A DNA stretch of 64,000 nucleotides, taken from positions 1 through 64,000 of the forward strand of contig NZ_FNRO01000021.1 in assembly GCF_900107745.1 (NCBI RefSeq), read 5' to 3'. The notes below the pieces were generated by a model, which did not search any database, was not told the origin of the DNA, and saw only the letters and a program-made list of their open reading frames with translations. Below, one piece after another: positions 51,311-59,318 of this stretch. How positions within the stretch are numbered: the stretch's first letter is position 1; the number at the start of each line of letters is the position of its first letter. The position numbers and the translations under genes were made by a program. Origin of the DNA: Variovorax sp. YR216. Lineage in GTDB: Bacteria > Pseudomonadota > Gammaproteobacteria > Burkholderiales > Burkholderiaceae_C.

Positions 51311-52411
51311 GTGCCCCATCACCCCGCCAAACCGATTGCGGCCGCCGTGCTTGCCGCTGTCCTCGCCGCATCGAGCGCGGCTGCCACAACCTTCCTTCCG
51401 CCTTCCGAAGTGCCCGCCGCGCGCAGTGGATTGGCCCAGCGCACGCCGATGAATGCGCTCGCGCGCGCGGGTGAGCGCAATGTCGTCGCGGGGCAGCGTG
51501 GCCACATCCTCTATTCGGACGCCGCAGGTACCTGGACCCAGGCCGATGTGCCCCTGAGCGCCGACCTGACGGCGTTGAGTTTTCCGACGGCGCAGCAGGG
51601 CTGGGCGGTCGGACACGAGGGCGTCGTGCTGCACACCTCCGATGGCGGCGTGACCTGGCAGCGGCAGCTCGACGCGCAGAAGATCACCCGGCTGCTGGTC
51701 GAACGCTACGGCACGCCCGCCAACCCCGACGATGCCGCCGCACAGCAACTGCAGAAGAGCGCGGCGGGCTTTGCCGCCTTGCCGGCCGACAAGCCCCTGC
51801 TGGATGTCTGGTTCGAGGACGAGAAGAAGGGCTTCGCGGTCGGTGCCTTCAACCTGATCCTTCGCACCGAGGACGGCGGCAAGAACTGGACGCCCTGGCT
51901 CGACCATGTCGACAACCCCAAGGGCCTGCATCTCTATGCGATCCGGCCGGCCGGCGGATCGGTCTTCATCGTGGGCGAGCAGGGACTCGTGCTGCGGCTG
52001 GACCGCGAGCGCCAGCGCTTCGTGCGCGTTGCACTGCCCTACGAGGGCACCCTGTTCGGCGTGGTCGGCACGCAGGACATGGTGCTCGTCCACGGACTGC
52101 GCGGCCATTCCTTCCGCTCCATGGACGGCGGCGCGAACTGGACGCGCGTCGAGACCGGCACCACGGCCGGGCTCTCCAGCGCTGTCGTGCGCGCCGACGG
52201 CTCCGTGGTGCTCGCCAGCCAGGCGGGCGAGGTGCTGCTGAGCACGGATGCCGGCGCAAGCTTCGCCCGCATCAATACCACCCAACAGGCACCGGTCTTC
52301 GCCGTCGCCGAAGCGGGCCAGGGCGGCCTGGCGCTCGCCGGATTCCGCGGCGTTCGGATCGAGCGCCTCGATGCAGTGAAACAGGACGGGGCCAACGCCC
52401 GCAAGCCATGA
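51311..52411 (+). CDS. YCF48/BNR-repeat exported protein, copy 2
   Basis: Beta-propeller-type periplasmic protein of 366 residues, paralogous to 32790-33884. Asp-box-like repeats: ILYSDAAGTWT, VLHTSDGGVTWQ, ILRTEDGGKNWT, SFRSMDGGANWT and LLSTDAGASF. I prefer the GTG at 51311, preceded by AAGAAAGG, because it gives a compact signal peptide (PIAAAVLAAVLAASSAAA). The ATG at 51287 and a further frame to 51245 are possible but lack a Shine-Dalgarno. The stop overlaps the RND start by ATGA at 52408-52411, tighter than the 11-bp overlap in copy 1. Confidence 0.82.
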   Translation: MPHHPAKPIAAAVLAAVLAASSAAATTFLPPSEVPAARSGLAQRTPMNALARAGERNVVAGQRGHILYSDAAGTWTQADVPLSADLTALSFPTAQQGWAVGHEGVVLHTSDGGVTWQRQLDAQKITRLLVERYGTPANPDDAAAQQLQKSAAGFAALPADKPLLDVWFEDEKKGFAVGAFNLILRTEDGGKNWTPWLDHVDNPKGLHLYAIRPAGGSVFIVGEQGLVLRLDRERQRFVRVALPYEGTLFGVVGTQDMVLVHGLRGHSFRSMDGGANWTRVETGTTAGLSSAVVRADGSVVLASQAGEVLLSTDAGASFARINTTQQAPVFAVAEAGQGGLALAGFRGVRIERLDAVKQDGANARKP

Positions 52412-54855
52412 ATACGAACGACGTGAACCACACGATGCCGGCCATTGCCGAGCTCAAGGATTTCGACCGCAACTCGGGCAACCGCTTCGAACGGCTCATC
52501 TTCAACCACCGGCTGCTGGTGCTCATCGCGTGCGCGCTGGCCACGCTGGCGCTGGCCTGGCAGGCGACGCATCTGCGCCTGAACGCCGCGTTCGAGAAAA
52601 CCGTCCCGCACCACCAGCCTTACATCCGCAATTTTCTCGACAACCGCGACGAACTGCGGGGCCTCGGCAATGCGGTGCGCGTGGTCGTGGAGAACCAGCG
52701 CGGCGAGATCTTCGACCCGAACTACCTCCAGGTGCTCAAGCAGATCAACGACGAGCTGTTCCTCACGCCCGGCGTGGACCGGGCCAACGTCAAGTCGCTG
52801 TGGATGCCGGTGGTGCGGTGGAACGAGGTCACCGAAGAAGGCTTCACCGGCGGGCCGGTGATGCCGGACAACTACGCCGGATCTCGCAAGGACATCGAGC
52901 AGCTTCGGCAGAACATCGCGCGCGCGCAGATCCTGGGCAGCCTGGTCGGCAACGACTTCCGCTCGAGCATGATCTACGTGCCGCTGCTGGACAAGGACGT
53001 GCGCACCGGCGCGGCGCTGGACTATCGCGCGCTGTCCGATCGCCTCGAAGCGATCCGCGCGAAGTATTCGGGCGCGCACGGCGATGCCGAAGTCTCGATC
53101 CACATCGTCGGCTTCGCTAAGGTGGTGGGCGACCTGCTGGACGGGCTCGACCAGATGGTGATCTTCTTTGCGGCGGCCGCGGTGATCGCCGCGCTCATCA
53201 TCTTCGGCTGGACGCGGTGCGTGCGCAGCACGGCGCTGGTGTTGGCGTGCTCGCTGGTCGCGGTGGCGTGGCAACTGGGGCTGGTGACCTGGCTCGGCTA
53301 CGACCTCGATCCGTACTCGATCCTTGTGCCCTTCCTCGTGTTCGCGATCGGCGTGTCGCACGGCGCGCAGAAGATGAACGGCATCATGCAGGACGTGGGC
53401 CGCGGAACGCATCGGCTCGTGGCCGCGCGCTACACCTTCCGGCGCCTGTTCCTCGCCGGGCTCACGGCGCTGGCCGCCGATGCGGTGGGCTTCGCGGTGC
53501 TGATGCTGATCGACATCCCGGTCATCCAGGAGTTGGCCGTCACGGCCAGCATCGGCGTCGCGCTGCTGGTGGTGACCAACCTCGTGCTGCTGCCGGTGCT
53601 CCTGTCGTACACCGGCGTGAGTCCCGAGGCCGCCGCGCGCAGCCTGCGCGCCGAGCAGCGCGAGGCCGGACCGCTCTGGCGCACGCTGGAGCGCTTCACC
53701 GAGCGGCGCTGGGCCTCGGTGGCGCTGGCCGTGTCCGCAGTGCTCGCACTCGGTGGCTTCGCGATGAGCACGCACCTCAAGATCGGCGACCTCGACGCCG
53801 GCGCTTCGGAGTTGCGGCCGGGCTCGCGCTACAACCTCGACAACACCTACATCACGAGTCGCTATGCCCTGTCGAGCGATCCCTTCGCGGTGATCGTCAG
53901 AACGCGGCCCGAAGGCTGCCTCGAATACCCGACCCTGGTCGAGACCGATCGCCTCGGCTGGGCCTTGCAGCAGGTGCCGGGCGTGCAGACGACGGTGTCG
54001 CTGGCCGACGCGGTGCGCAAGGTCACCGCCGGTTCGTACGAGGGCAGCAACAAGTGGCTGACCCTGTCGCCCAACCAGGAGATCCTGAACTACGCGGTGC
54101 GCACCGCGGTCACGGGCAACCCGGACCTGTTCAACACCGAATGCTCGGTGATGCCGGTGATCGCGTACCTGTCCGACCACAAGGCCGAGACGCTGGAACG
54201 CGTGGTCGCCGCGGCCGACGGCTTTGCCCGTGCGCACAGCACGCCCGAGCGGCAGTTCCTGCTGGCGGCCGGCAGTGCCGGCATCGAGGCCGCGACCAAC
54301 ATCGTGGTGAAGCAGGCCAACACGACGATGCTGCTGTACGTCTATGCCGCGGTGATCGTCCTGTGCTTCATCACCTTCCGGAGCTGGCGCGCGGTGGTGG
54401 TGGCCGTCGTGCCGCTCGCGATCACCTCGGTGCTGTGCGAGGCGCTGATGGTGGCGCTGGGCATGGGCGTCAAGGTCGCGACGCTTCCGGTGATCGCGCT
54501 GGGCGTCGGCATCGGCGTGGACTATGCGCTCTACCTGCTGAGCATCCAGCTCGGGCAGCAGCGCGCCGGCGCATCGCTGAAGGACGCATACCGCCACGCG
54601 CTGCGCTTCACGGGCAAGGTGGTGGCGCTGGTCGGCGTGACGCTGGCGGCGGGCGTGGTGACCTGGGCCTTCTCGCCGATCAAGTTCCAGGCCGACATGG
54701 GCATCCTGCTGACCTTCATGTTCCTGTGGAACATGCTCGGCGCGCTCGTCCTGATCCCTGCGCTCTCGCACTTCCTGCTGGGGGGCGCCCGCCTTCGCGC
54801 GCCCTCCCTCTCCCCCCTTGAAAGGGGAGGCGCATCCGGGGCGATCGCCTCCTAG
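52408..54855 (+). CDS. RND/MMPL-type transporter (HAE3-like), copy 2
   Basis: An 815-residue inner-membrane protein paralogous to 33874-36327, with long shared stretches in both periplasmic domains (NAAFEKTVPHHQPYIRNFLD, GVDRANVKSLWMPVVRWNEV, LFNTECSVMPVIAYLSDHKA) and in the helices (FLVFAIGVSHGAQKMNGI, LPVIALGVGIGVDYALYLL). The last 20 residues (RAPSLSPLERGG...) do not match copy 1. They are encoded by the operator repeat of site O, so the gene's tail and the next promoter share DNA. The stop TAG at 54853-54855 is also part of the predicted -10 hexamer. Confidence 0.9.
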   Translation: MNTNDVNHTMPAIAELKDFDRNSGNRFERLIFNHRLLVLIACALATLALAWQATHLRLNAAFEKTVPHHQPYIRNFLDNRDELRGLGNAVRVVVENQRGEIFDPNYLQVLKQINDELFLTPGVDRANVKSLWMPVVRWNEVTEEGFTGGPVMPDNYAGSRKDIEQLRQNIARAQILGSLVGNDFRSSMIYVPLLDKDVRTGAALDYRALSDRLEAIRAKYSGAHGDAEVSIHIVGFAKVVGDLLDGLDQMVIFFAAAAVIAALIIFGWTRCVRSTALVLACSLVAVAWQLGLVTWLGYDLDPYSILVPFLVFAIGVSHGAQKMNGIMQDVGRGTHRLVAARYTFRRLFLAGLTALAADAVGFAVLMLIDIPVIQELAVTASIGVALLVVTNLVLLPVLLSYTGVSPEAAARSLRAEQREAGPLWRTLERFTERRWASVALAVSAVLALGGFAMSTHLKIGDLDAGASELRPGSRYNLDNTYITSRYALSSDPFAVIVRTRPEGCLEYPTLVETDRLGWALQQVPGVQTTVSLADAVRKVTAGSYEGSNKWLTLSPNQEILNYAVRTAVTGNPDLFNTECSVMPVIAYLSDHKAETLERVVAAADGFARAHSTPERQFLLAAGSAGIEAATNIVVKQANTTMLLYVYAAVIVLCFITFRSWRAVVVAVVPLAITSVLCEALMVALGMGVKVATLPVIALGVGIGVDYALYLLSIQLGQQRAGASLKDAYRHALRFTGKVVALVGVTLAAGVVTWAFSPIKFQADMGILLTFMFLWNMLGALVLIPALSHFLLGGARLRAPSLSPLERGGASGAIAS

Positions 54856-54858
54856 ACT
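54810..54858 (+). promoter_or_regulatory. Site O: inverted-repeat operator plus -10 inside the 3' end of the RND gene
   Basis: Repeat at 54810-54830 (arms CTCCCCCCTT and AAAGGGGAGG), then 22 bp to TAGACT (54853-54858). The GTG of the crotonase at 54893 is 62 bp from the repeat. It would let the beta-oxidation genes be read apart from the transport genes. Confidence 0.6.
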
Positions 54859-54892
54859 GAATCCAAGACGGATGACATCAAGGAGATACGTC

Positions 54893-55663
54893 GTGAGTGT
54901 TTCGTTCGAAATGAAGGCGCAAGTGGGCTGGATCACCCTGGAGCGACCCAAGGCGATGAACGCCCTGACCCGCGAGATGGTCGAAGCCATGACGGCGACG
55001 CTGTTGCAGTGGCGCCAGGACCCGGCGGTGCGCGTCGTGGTGCTGACCGGCGCAGGCGCGGCGTTCTGTGCGGGCGCCGACCTCAAGCAGGCCGGTGACC
55101 CGGTGGATGCGGGCGAGAAGGACTACCTGGACGTCATCGTCGACTTCTTCAACCTGCTGCGCGCCTTTCCCAAGCCGGTGATCGCGGCGGTCAATGGCCT
55201 GGCACTGGCCGGCGGTCTGGAAACGGTGATGTGCTGCGACCTGGTGATCGCCGGGCAGGGCGCGCGCTTCGGCGACGCGCATTCCAACTTCGGCGTGTTC
55301 CCCGGCGGCGGCGGCGCGGCGATCCTGCCGCGCAAGGTGCCGGCCAACGTGGCCAAGTACCTGCTCTTCACCGGCGACTCGCTGCCGGCGGAAGAGATGC
55401 GGCGCTACGGCCTCGTCAACGAGGTCGTCGCCGATGCGGAACTTGCGGTGCGCGCCCAGGCCCTCGGCGAGAAGCTCGCCACCAAGAGCCCCCTCGTGCT
55501 CTCGCGCATGAAGCGCGTGGCCAACGAAGCGGCCGACAAGTCGGCGCGCGACGCGCTGCGCGACGAAGAACTCGAACTGCGCAACCACCAGCGTTCCTGG
55601 GACATCCAGGAGGGGCTCGCCGCCTTCACCGAGAAGCGCAAGCCGCAATTCCGCGGCTATTGA
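54893..55663 (+). CDS. Enoyl-CoA hydratase/isomerase family protein, copy 2
   Basis: Crotonase-fold protein of 256 residues, the same length as copy 1 at 27284-28054 and closely similar (WITLERPKAMNALTREMVEA, GAGAAFCAGADLK, NGLALAGGLETVMCCD, AHSNFGVFPGGGGAAILPRK). The first catalytic Glu is present (GGLE) and the second position is again His (HSNFG), so the change is conserved and presumably functional. GTG start at 54893 after AGGAG. Unlike copy 1 it is followed by a thiolase and not by a MaoC hydratase. Confidence 0.88.
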   Translation: MSVSFEMKAQVGWITLERPKAMNALTREMVEAMTATLLQWRQDPAVRVVVLTGAGAAFCAGADLKQAGDPVDAGEKDYLDVIVDFFNLLRAFPKPVIAAVNGLALAGGLETVMCCDLVIAGQGARFGDAHSNFGVFPGGGGAAILPRKVPANVAKYLLFTGDSLPAEEMRRYGLVNEVVADAELAVRAQALGEKLATKSPLVLSRMKRVANEAADKSARDALRDEELELRNHQRSWDIQEGLAAFTEKRKPQFRGY

Positions 55664-55688
55664 TGATAGAACACCGGAGTTCCCAAGC

Positions 55689-56930
55689 ATGGAAAACATC
55701 TACATCGTCGGCGTCGGCATGACGCCCTTCGGCCGCCACATGGACAAGAGCGTCAAGCAGCTCACCGCCTGGGCGGTGGAAGACGCCCTGAAGGACGCCA
55801 GCTGCGACCGCAAGGCCATCCGCGCCGCCTTCTTCGGCAACACCACGCAGGGCCACTTCGACGGACAGCACATGATCCGGGGGCAGGTGGCGCTACTGCC
55901 GCTGGGCATCGAGGGCATCCCGATCTACAACCTCGAAGGCGCGTGCGCATCGTCGAGCCATGCCTTCAACCTCGCCGTCACGCAACTGCGCGCGGGCGCG
56001 GCCGACGTGGCCCTCGCAGTCGGCGCCGAGAAGATGTACACGAGCGACAAGGCCAAGATGTTCTCGTGCTTCGAGTCGGCCTGGGACATCGAGACCTTCG
56101 AGGCCAACAAGGGTTACCTTGTCGAGATGGGCAAGGCCATCGTGCCGCCCGCCGGTTCGCAGTCCGACAAGCCCTACAGCCCCTTCATGGATGTGTATGC
56201 CTCGCTGGGCCGCGGCCTGATGGCGCGCTACGGCATCACGCAGCGCCAGCTTGCGGCGGTGGCGTCGAAGAACCACGGGCACTCGATGCACAACGAGCGC
56301 TCGCAGTACCGCATGCCGATGGCCATCGAGGAGATCCTGGCCGCGGCACCGATCACGTATCCGCTGACGCTGCCGATGTGCTCGCCCATCTCCGACGGCG
56401 CGGCCGCGGCGATCGTCTGCACCGAGTCGGCCTTGAAGAAATACGGCTTCGACCGCAACCGCGCCGTCAAGGTGCTGGCCAGTGTCGTGCGCTCCGCCTC
56501 GGCGCGCGATGCCGAGGACCATGACGCCGGCTGCACGCGCCAGGCGGCGCTGCAGGCCTTCGAGCAGGCCGGCGTCGCGCCGGGCGAGATCGACGTGGCC
56601 GAAGTGCATGACGCCACCGCCATCGGCGAGCTGCTCTCGTTCGAGGCGCTCGGCCTGCGTGAGCCCGGCGCGAGCGGTGAGCTCGCCGAGCGCGGCGAAA
56701 CCACCCTCGGCGGCTCGATCCCGGTCAACCCCTCGGGCGGGCTGGAGTCCAAGGGCCATCCGATCGGCGCTACCGGCCTGGGCCAGATCTTCGAACTCGT
56801 CTCGCAGTTGCGCGGCGAATGCGGCCCGCGCCAGGTCGAAGGCGCGCGCCTGGCGATCCAGGGCAACGGCGGCGGCCTGTGGCGCGTGGAAGAGGCCACC
56901 GAGCACATCGGCATCTTCGCCCGTGCCTGA
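55689..56930 (+). CDS. Thiolase-family protein (SCP-x/lipid-transfer type), copy 2
   Basis: A 413-residue thiolase with nucleophile Cys86 in LEGACASSSHAFNLAVTQ and the His in NPSGGLESKGHPIGATGLG. It is nearly identical to the gene at 19624-20865 over the whole length, with differences in scattered positions only. In copy 1 the next gene is a Cys-less thiolase; here it is an acyl-CoA dehydrogenase and then a Cys-containing thiolase. It lies 25 bp after the crotonase, with AACACCGGAG in the gap. Confidence 0.9.
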   Translation: MENIYIVGVGMTPFGRHMDKSVKQLTAWAVEDALKDASCDRKAIRAAFFGNTTQGHFDGQHMIRGQVALLPLGIEGIPIYNLEGACASSSHAFNLAVTQLRAGAADVALAVGAEKMYTSDKAKMFSCFESAWDIETFEANKGYLVEMGKAIVPPAGSQSDKPYSPFMDVYASLGRGLMARYGITQRQLAAVASKNHGHSMHNERSQYRMPMAIEEILAAAPITYPLTLPMCSPISDGAAAAIVCTESALKKYGFDRNRAVKVLASVVRSASARDAEDHDAGCTRQAALQAFEQAGVAPGEIDVAEVHDATAIGELLSFEALGLREPGASGELAERGETTLGGSIPVNPSGGLESKGHPIGATGLGQIFELVSQLRGECGPRQVEGARLAIQGNGGGLWRVEEATEHIGIFARA

Positions 56931-56948
56931 ACAAGTGAGACAAGCAAC

Positions 56949-58097
56949 ATGCACATGAACATGATCACCGAGGAGCAGAAGCTCGCCGTGGAGAGCTTCC
57001 GCAGGTTCCTCGACACCGAGCTGCGCCCCGTCGTCAAGCAGTACCGCGACCAGCACATTCCCAAGGAGAAGATGCGCGAGATCACGCAGGGCATCGCCGA
57101 GTTCGGCCTGCCGGGCGCGAGCGTGCCGGTGGAGCACGGGGGAATGGGCCTGGGCTACGTCATGGAAGCGATGCTCTTCGAGGAGCTGTGCGCCGTGTCC
57201 TGCGATGTCGCGCTGTGCGTGATGATCAACAAGGGCACCGCCAACTTCCTGGCCGAGCTGCCGCAGAAGCACCTGCGCGACAAGTACCTGCCAGGCATCC
57301 TGGCTGGCCGCCTCTTCGGCGGCGCCTGCATCAGCGAGCCCGACGTGGGCTCGAACGTGGCCGACCTCAAGACCTCCGCGAGGGAAGACGGCGACCACTT
57401 CATCATCAACGGCGAGAAGACCTGGATCTCCAACGGCCACTACGCGGACTTCCTCACCGTCACCGCGCGCACCGGCCCGAACGAGCTGACGCACTTCATG
57501 GTCGACCGCAAGGAGCACGGCTTCGAGTCGCGCAACATCGACAAGATCGCGATGAACGGGCAGTCGACCGCGCAGGTCTTCTTCACCGACTGCCGGGTGC
57601 CCGCAAGCTGCATCGTCTGGGAGCGCGGCGCGGGCCTGAAGAACACGATGAAGATGTTCGAGAAGGCGCGCGCCAACGTCGGCATGCTGTCGGTCGGCCT
57701 GATGCGCGCGGCGCTCGAAGCGTCGATCGCCTACGCCAAGGAGCGCAAGCAGTTCGGCAAGTTCATTGCGGCGCACCAGCTCATCGCCGCCAAGATCGCC
57801 GAGATGGCCACGCTCACCGATGCGGCGCGACTCATGTGCATGCGCGCCTTCTCGATGATGGATGCGGGTGTGCGCTGCGACGTGCAGTCCTCCATGTCCA
57901 AGTGGTTCGCCACCGAGATGGCGGTGAAGGTCTGCCGCGACGCGGTGCAGTTGCATGGCGGCAACGGCCTCACCAAGGAATTCGACGTGGAACGGCTGGC
58001 ACGCGAGGCCATTGTGATCCCGATTCCGGACGGCACCACCGAGATCCAGAAACTGATGATCTCGCGCGCGCTCACCGGCATCAGCGCTTTCGTCTGA
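56949..58097 (+). CDS. Acyl-CoA dehydrogenase with Asp at the catalytic-base position
   Basis: A 382-residue dehydrogenase of a subgroup not otherwise present in the window. It shows CISEPDVGSNVADLKTSARE, NGEKTWISNGHYADFLTVTA, KIAMNGQSTAQVFFTDCRVP, AVQLHGGNGLTKEFDVERLARE and the end IPIPDGTTEIQKLMISRAL. Where most members have YEGTS, it has PDGTT, so the base would be Asp or lie elsewhere in the fold. It may use a substrate of different shape from the other dehydrogenases. It starts 18 bp after the thiolase stop; an in-frame ATG at 56958 is a possible alternative. Confidence 0.87.
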   Translation: MHMNMITEEQKLAVESFRRFLDTELRPVVKQYRDQHIPKEKMREITQGIAEFGLPGASVPVEHGGMGLGYVMEAMLFEELCAVSCDVALCVMINKGTANFLAELPQKHLRDKYLPGILAGRLFGGACISEPDVGSNVADLKTSAREDGDHFIINGEKTWISNGHYADFLTVTARTGPNELTHFMVDRKEHGFESRNIDKIAMNGQSTAQVFFTDCRVPASCIVWERGAGLKNTMKMFEKARANVGMLSVGLMRAALEASIAYAKERKQFGKFIAAHQLIAAKIAEMATLTDAARLMCMRAFSMMDAGVRCDVQSSMSKWFATEMAVKVCRDAVQLHGGNGLTKEFDVERLAREAIVIPIPDGTTEIQKLMISRALTGISAFV

Positions 58098-58120
58098 GGT
58101 CGCCCAAGAAGGAGAAAGAC

Positions 58121-59302
58121 ATGAGCAAGAAGATCGTCGTGGCGGGCGTCGGCATGATCCCGTTCAAGAAGCCGGGCGCCGCCGAGACCTATCCCGTCAT
58201 GGGCGCGCAGGCCGCGCGCATTGCACTGGCCGATGCGGGCGTGGGCTACGAATCCATCCAGCAGGCCTTCGCGAGCTACATCTACGGCGATTCCACCGCT
58301 GGCCAGCGCGTGCTGTACGACGTGGGCATGACGGGCATCCCGATCATCAACGTCCACAACAACTGCTCCAGCGGTTCCAGTGCGATCTACCTGGCACGCC
58401 AGGCCATCGCGGCCGGCGACGTCGACATCGTGCTGGCCGTCGGCTTCGAGCAGATGAACCCGGGCGCGCTAGGCTCCAACTTCAACGACCGCCCGAACCC
58501 CACCGAGCGTTTCATGCAGCAGTTCGACGAGCTGCTGGGCGGGCAGGACATCCCGCCTGCGCTGCGCATCTTTGGCGGTGGGGGACTGGAGCACATGCGC
58601 CGCTTCGGCACGCCGCTTGAAACCTTCGCGAAGATCCGCGCGAAGGCCAGCCGCCACGCGGCCAACAACCCGATGTCGGTGTTCCGCAAGGTGGTGACCA
58701 CCGAGGAGGTCATGGCCGACCAGGTGCTGTGGCCCGGCGTGATGACGCGGCTGATGGCCTGCCCGCCCACCTGCGGCGCGGCGGCCGTCGTGCTGTGCAG
58801 CGAGGATTACGCGAAGAAGCACGGTCTCGATGCCCGTGTGTGGATCGCCGCGCAGGCGCTCACCACCGATGGTCGGGAGACCTTCCAGTCGGGCGACATG
58901 CGCGACCTCGCGGGCTTCTCGATGTCGCGTGCTGCGGCGCGCAAGGTGTACGAAGCGGCCGGCATTGGTGCGGAGGATGTGGACGTGGTCGAGCTGCACG
59001 ACTGCTTCGCGCACAACGAGCTCATGACCTACGAGGCCCTGGACCTGTGCCCCGAGGGCGGCGCGCAGAAGTTCGTGGACGACGGCGACAACACCTATGG
59101 CGGCAGGTATGTCGTCAACCCATCCGGCGGTCTGCTCTCGAAAGGCCACCCCATCGGCGCCACCGGCCTCGCCCAGTGCGCGGAGCTGGTGCAGCAACTG
59201 CGCGGCAACGCGGGCGAACGGCAGGTGTCGGGCGCGCGCATCGCGCTGCAGCACAACGTCGGCATCGGCGGCGCGGCGGTCGTCACGATGTACAGGAACT
59301 GA
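58121..59302 (+). CDS. SCP-x/lipid-transfer-type thiolase (paralogue of 3987-5165)
   Basis: A 393-residue thiolase with Cys82 in NNCSSGSSAIYLARQA and the His in NPSGGLLSKGHPIGATG. It starts SKKIVVAGVGMIPFKKPGA and ends LQHNVGIGGAAVVTMYRN. It is closely related to the thiolase at 3987 and to the Cys-less 20889 protein, and has the loop after FEQ (MNPGALGSNFNDRPNPTER) that the latter lost. GGAGAAAG precedes the ATG. In this half of the cluster it takes the place just before the dehydrogenase pair that the Cys-less version occupies in the first half. Confidence 0.9.
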   Translation: MSKKIVVAGVGMIPFKKPGAAETYPVMGAQAARIALADAGVGYESIQQAFASYIYGDSTAGQRVLYDVGMTGIPIINVHNNCSSGSSAIYLARQAIAAGDVDIVLAVGFEQMNPGALGSNFNDRPNPTERFMQQFDELLGGQDIPPALRIFGGGGLEHMRRFGTPLETFAKIRAKASRHAANNPMSVFRKVVTTEEVMADQVLWPGVMTRLMACPPTCGAAAVVLCSEDYAKKHGLDARVWIAAQALTTDGRETFQSGDMRDLAGFSMSRAAARKVYEAAGIGAEDVDVVELHDCFAHNELMTYEALDLCPEGGAQKFVDDGDNTYGGRYVVNPSGGLLSKGHPIGATGLAQCAELVQQLRGNAGERQVSGARIALQHNVGIGGAAVVTMYRN

Positions 59303-59318
59303 AGACAGGGACACGCGC

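Noticed and set aside
806..54858. Explanation of the G-rich repeats as Rho-independent terminators
   Set aside because: They can fold as stems, but they lie upstream of starts, often in divergent gaps and in pairs, lack T-tracts, and are followed by -10-like hexamers at constant distance. True hairpins between convergent genes (8827, 16552) have different sequences.
52039..55086. 1015-residue open frame on the minus strand
   Set aside because: Antisense to the YCF48, RND and crotonase genes; the translation is a His/Arg/Asp-rich composition typical of shadow frames.
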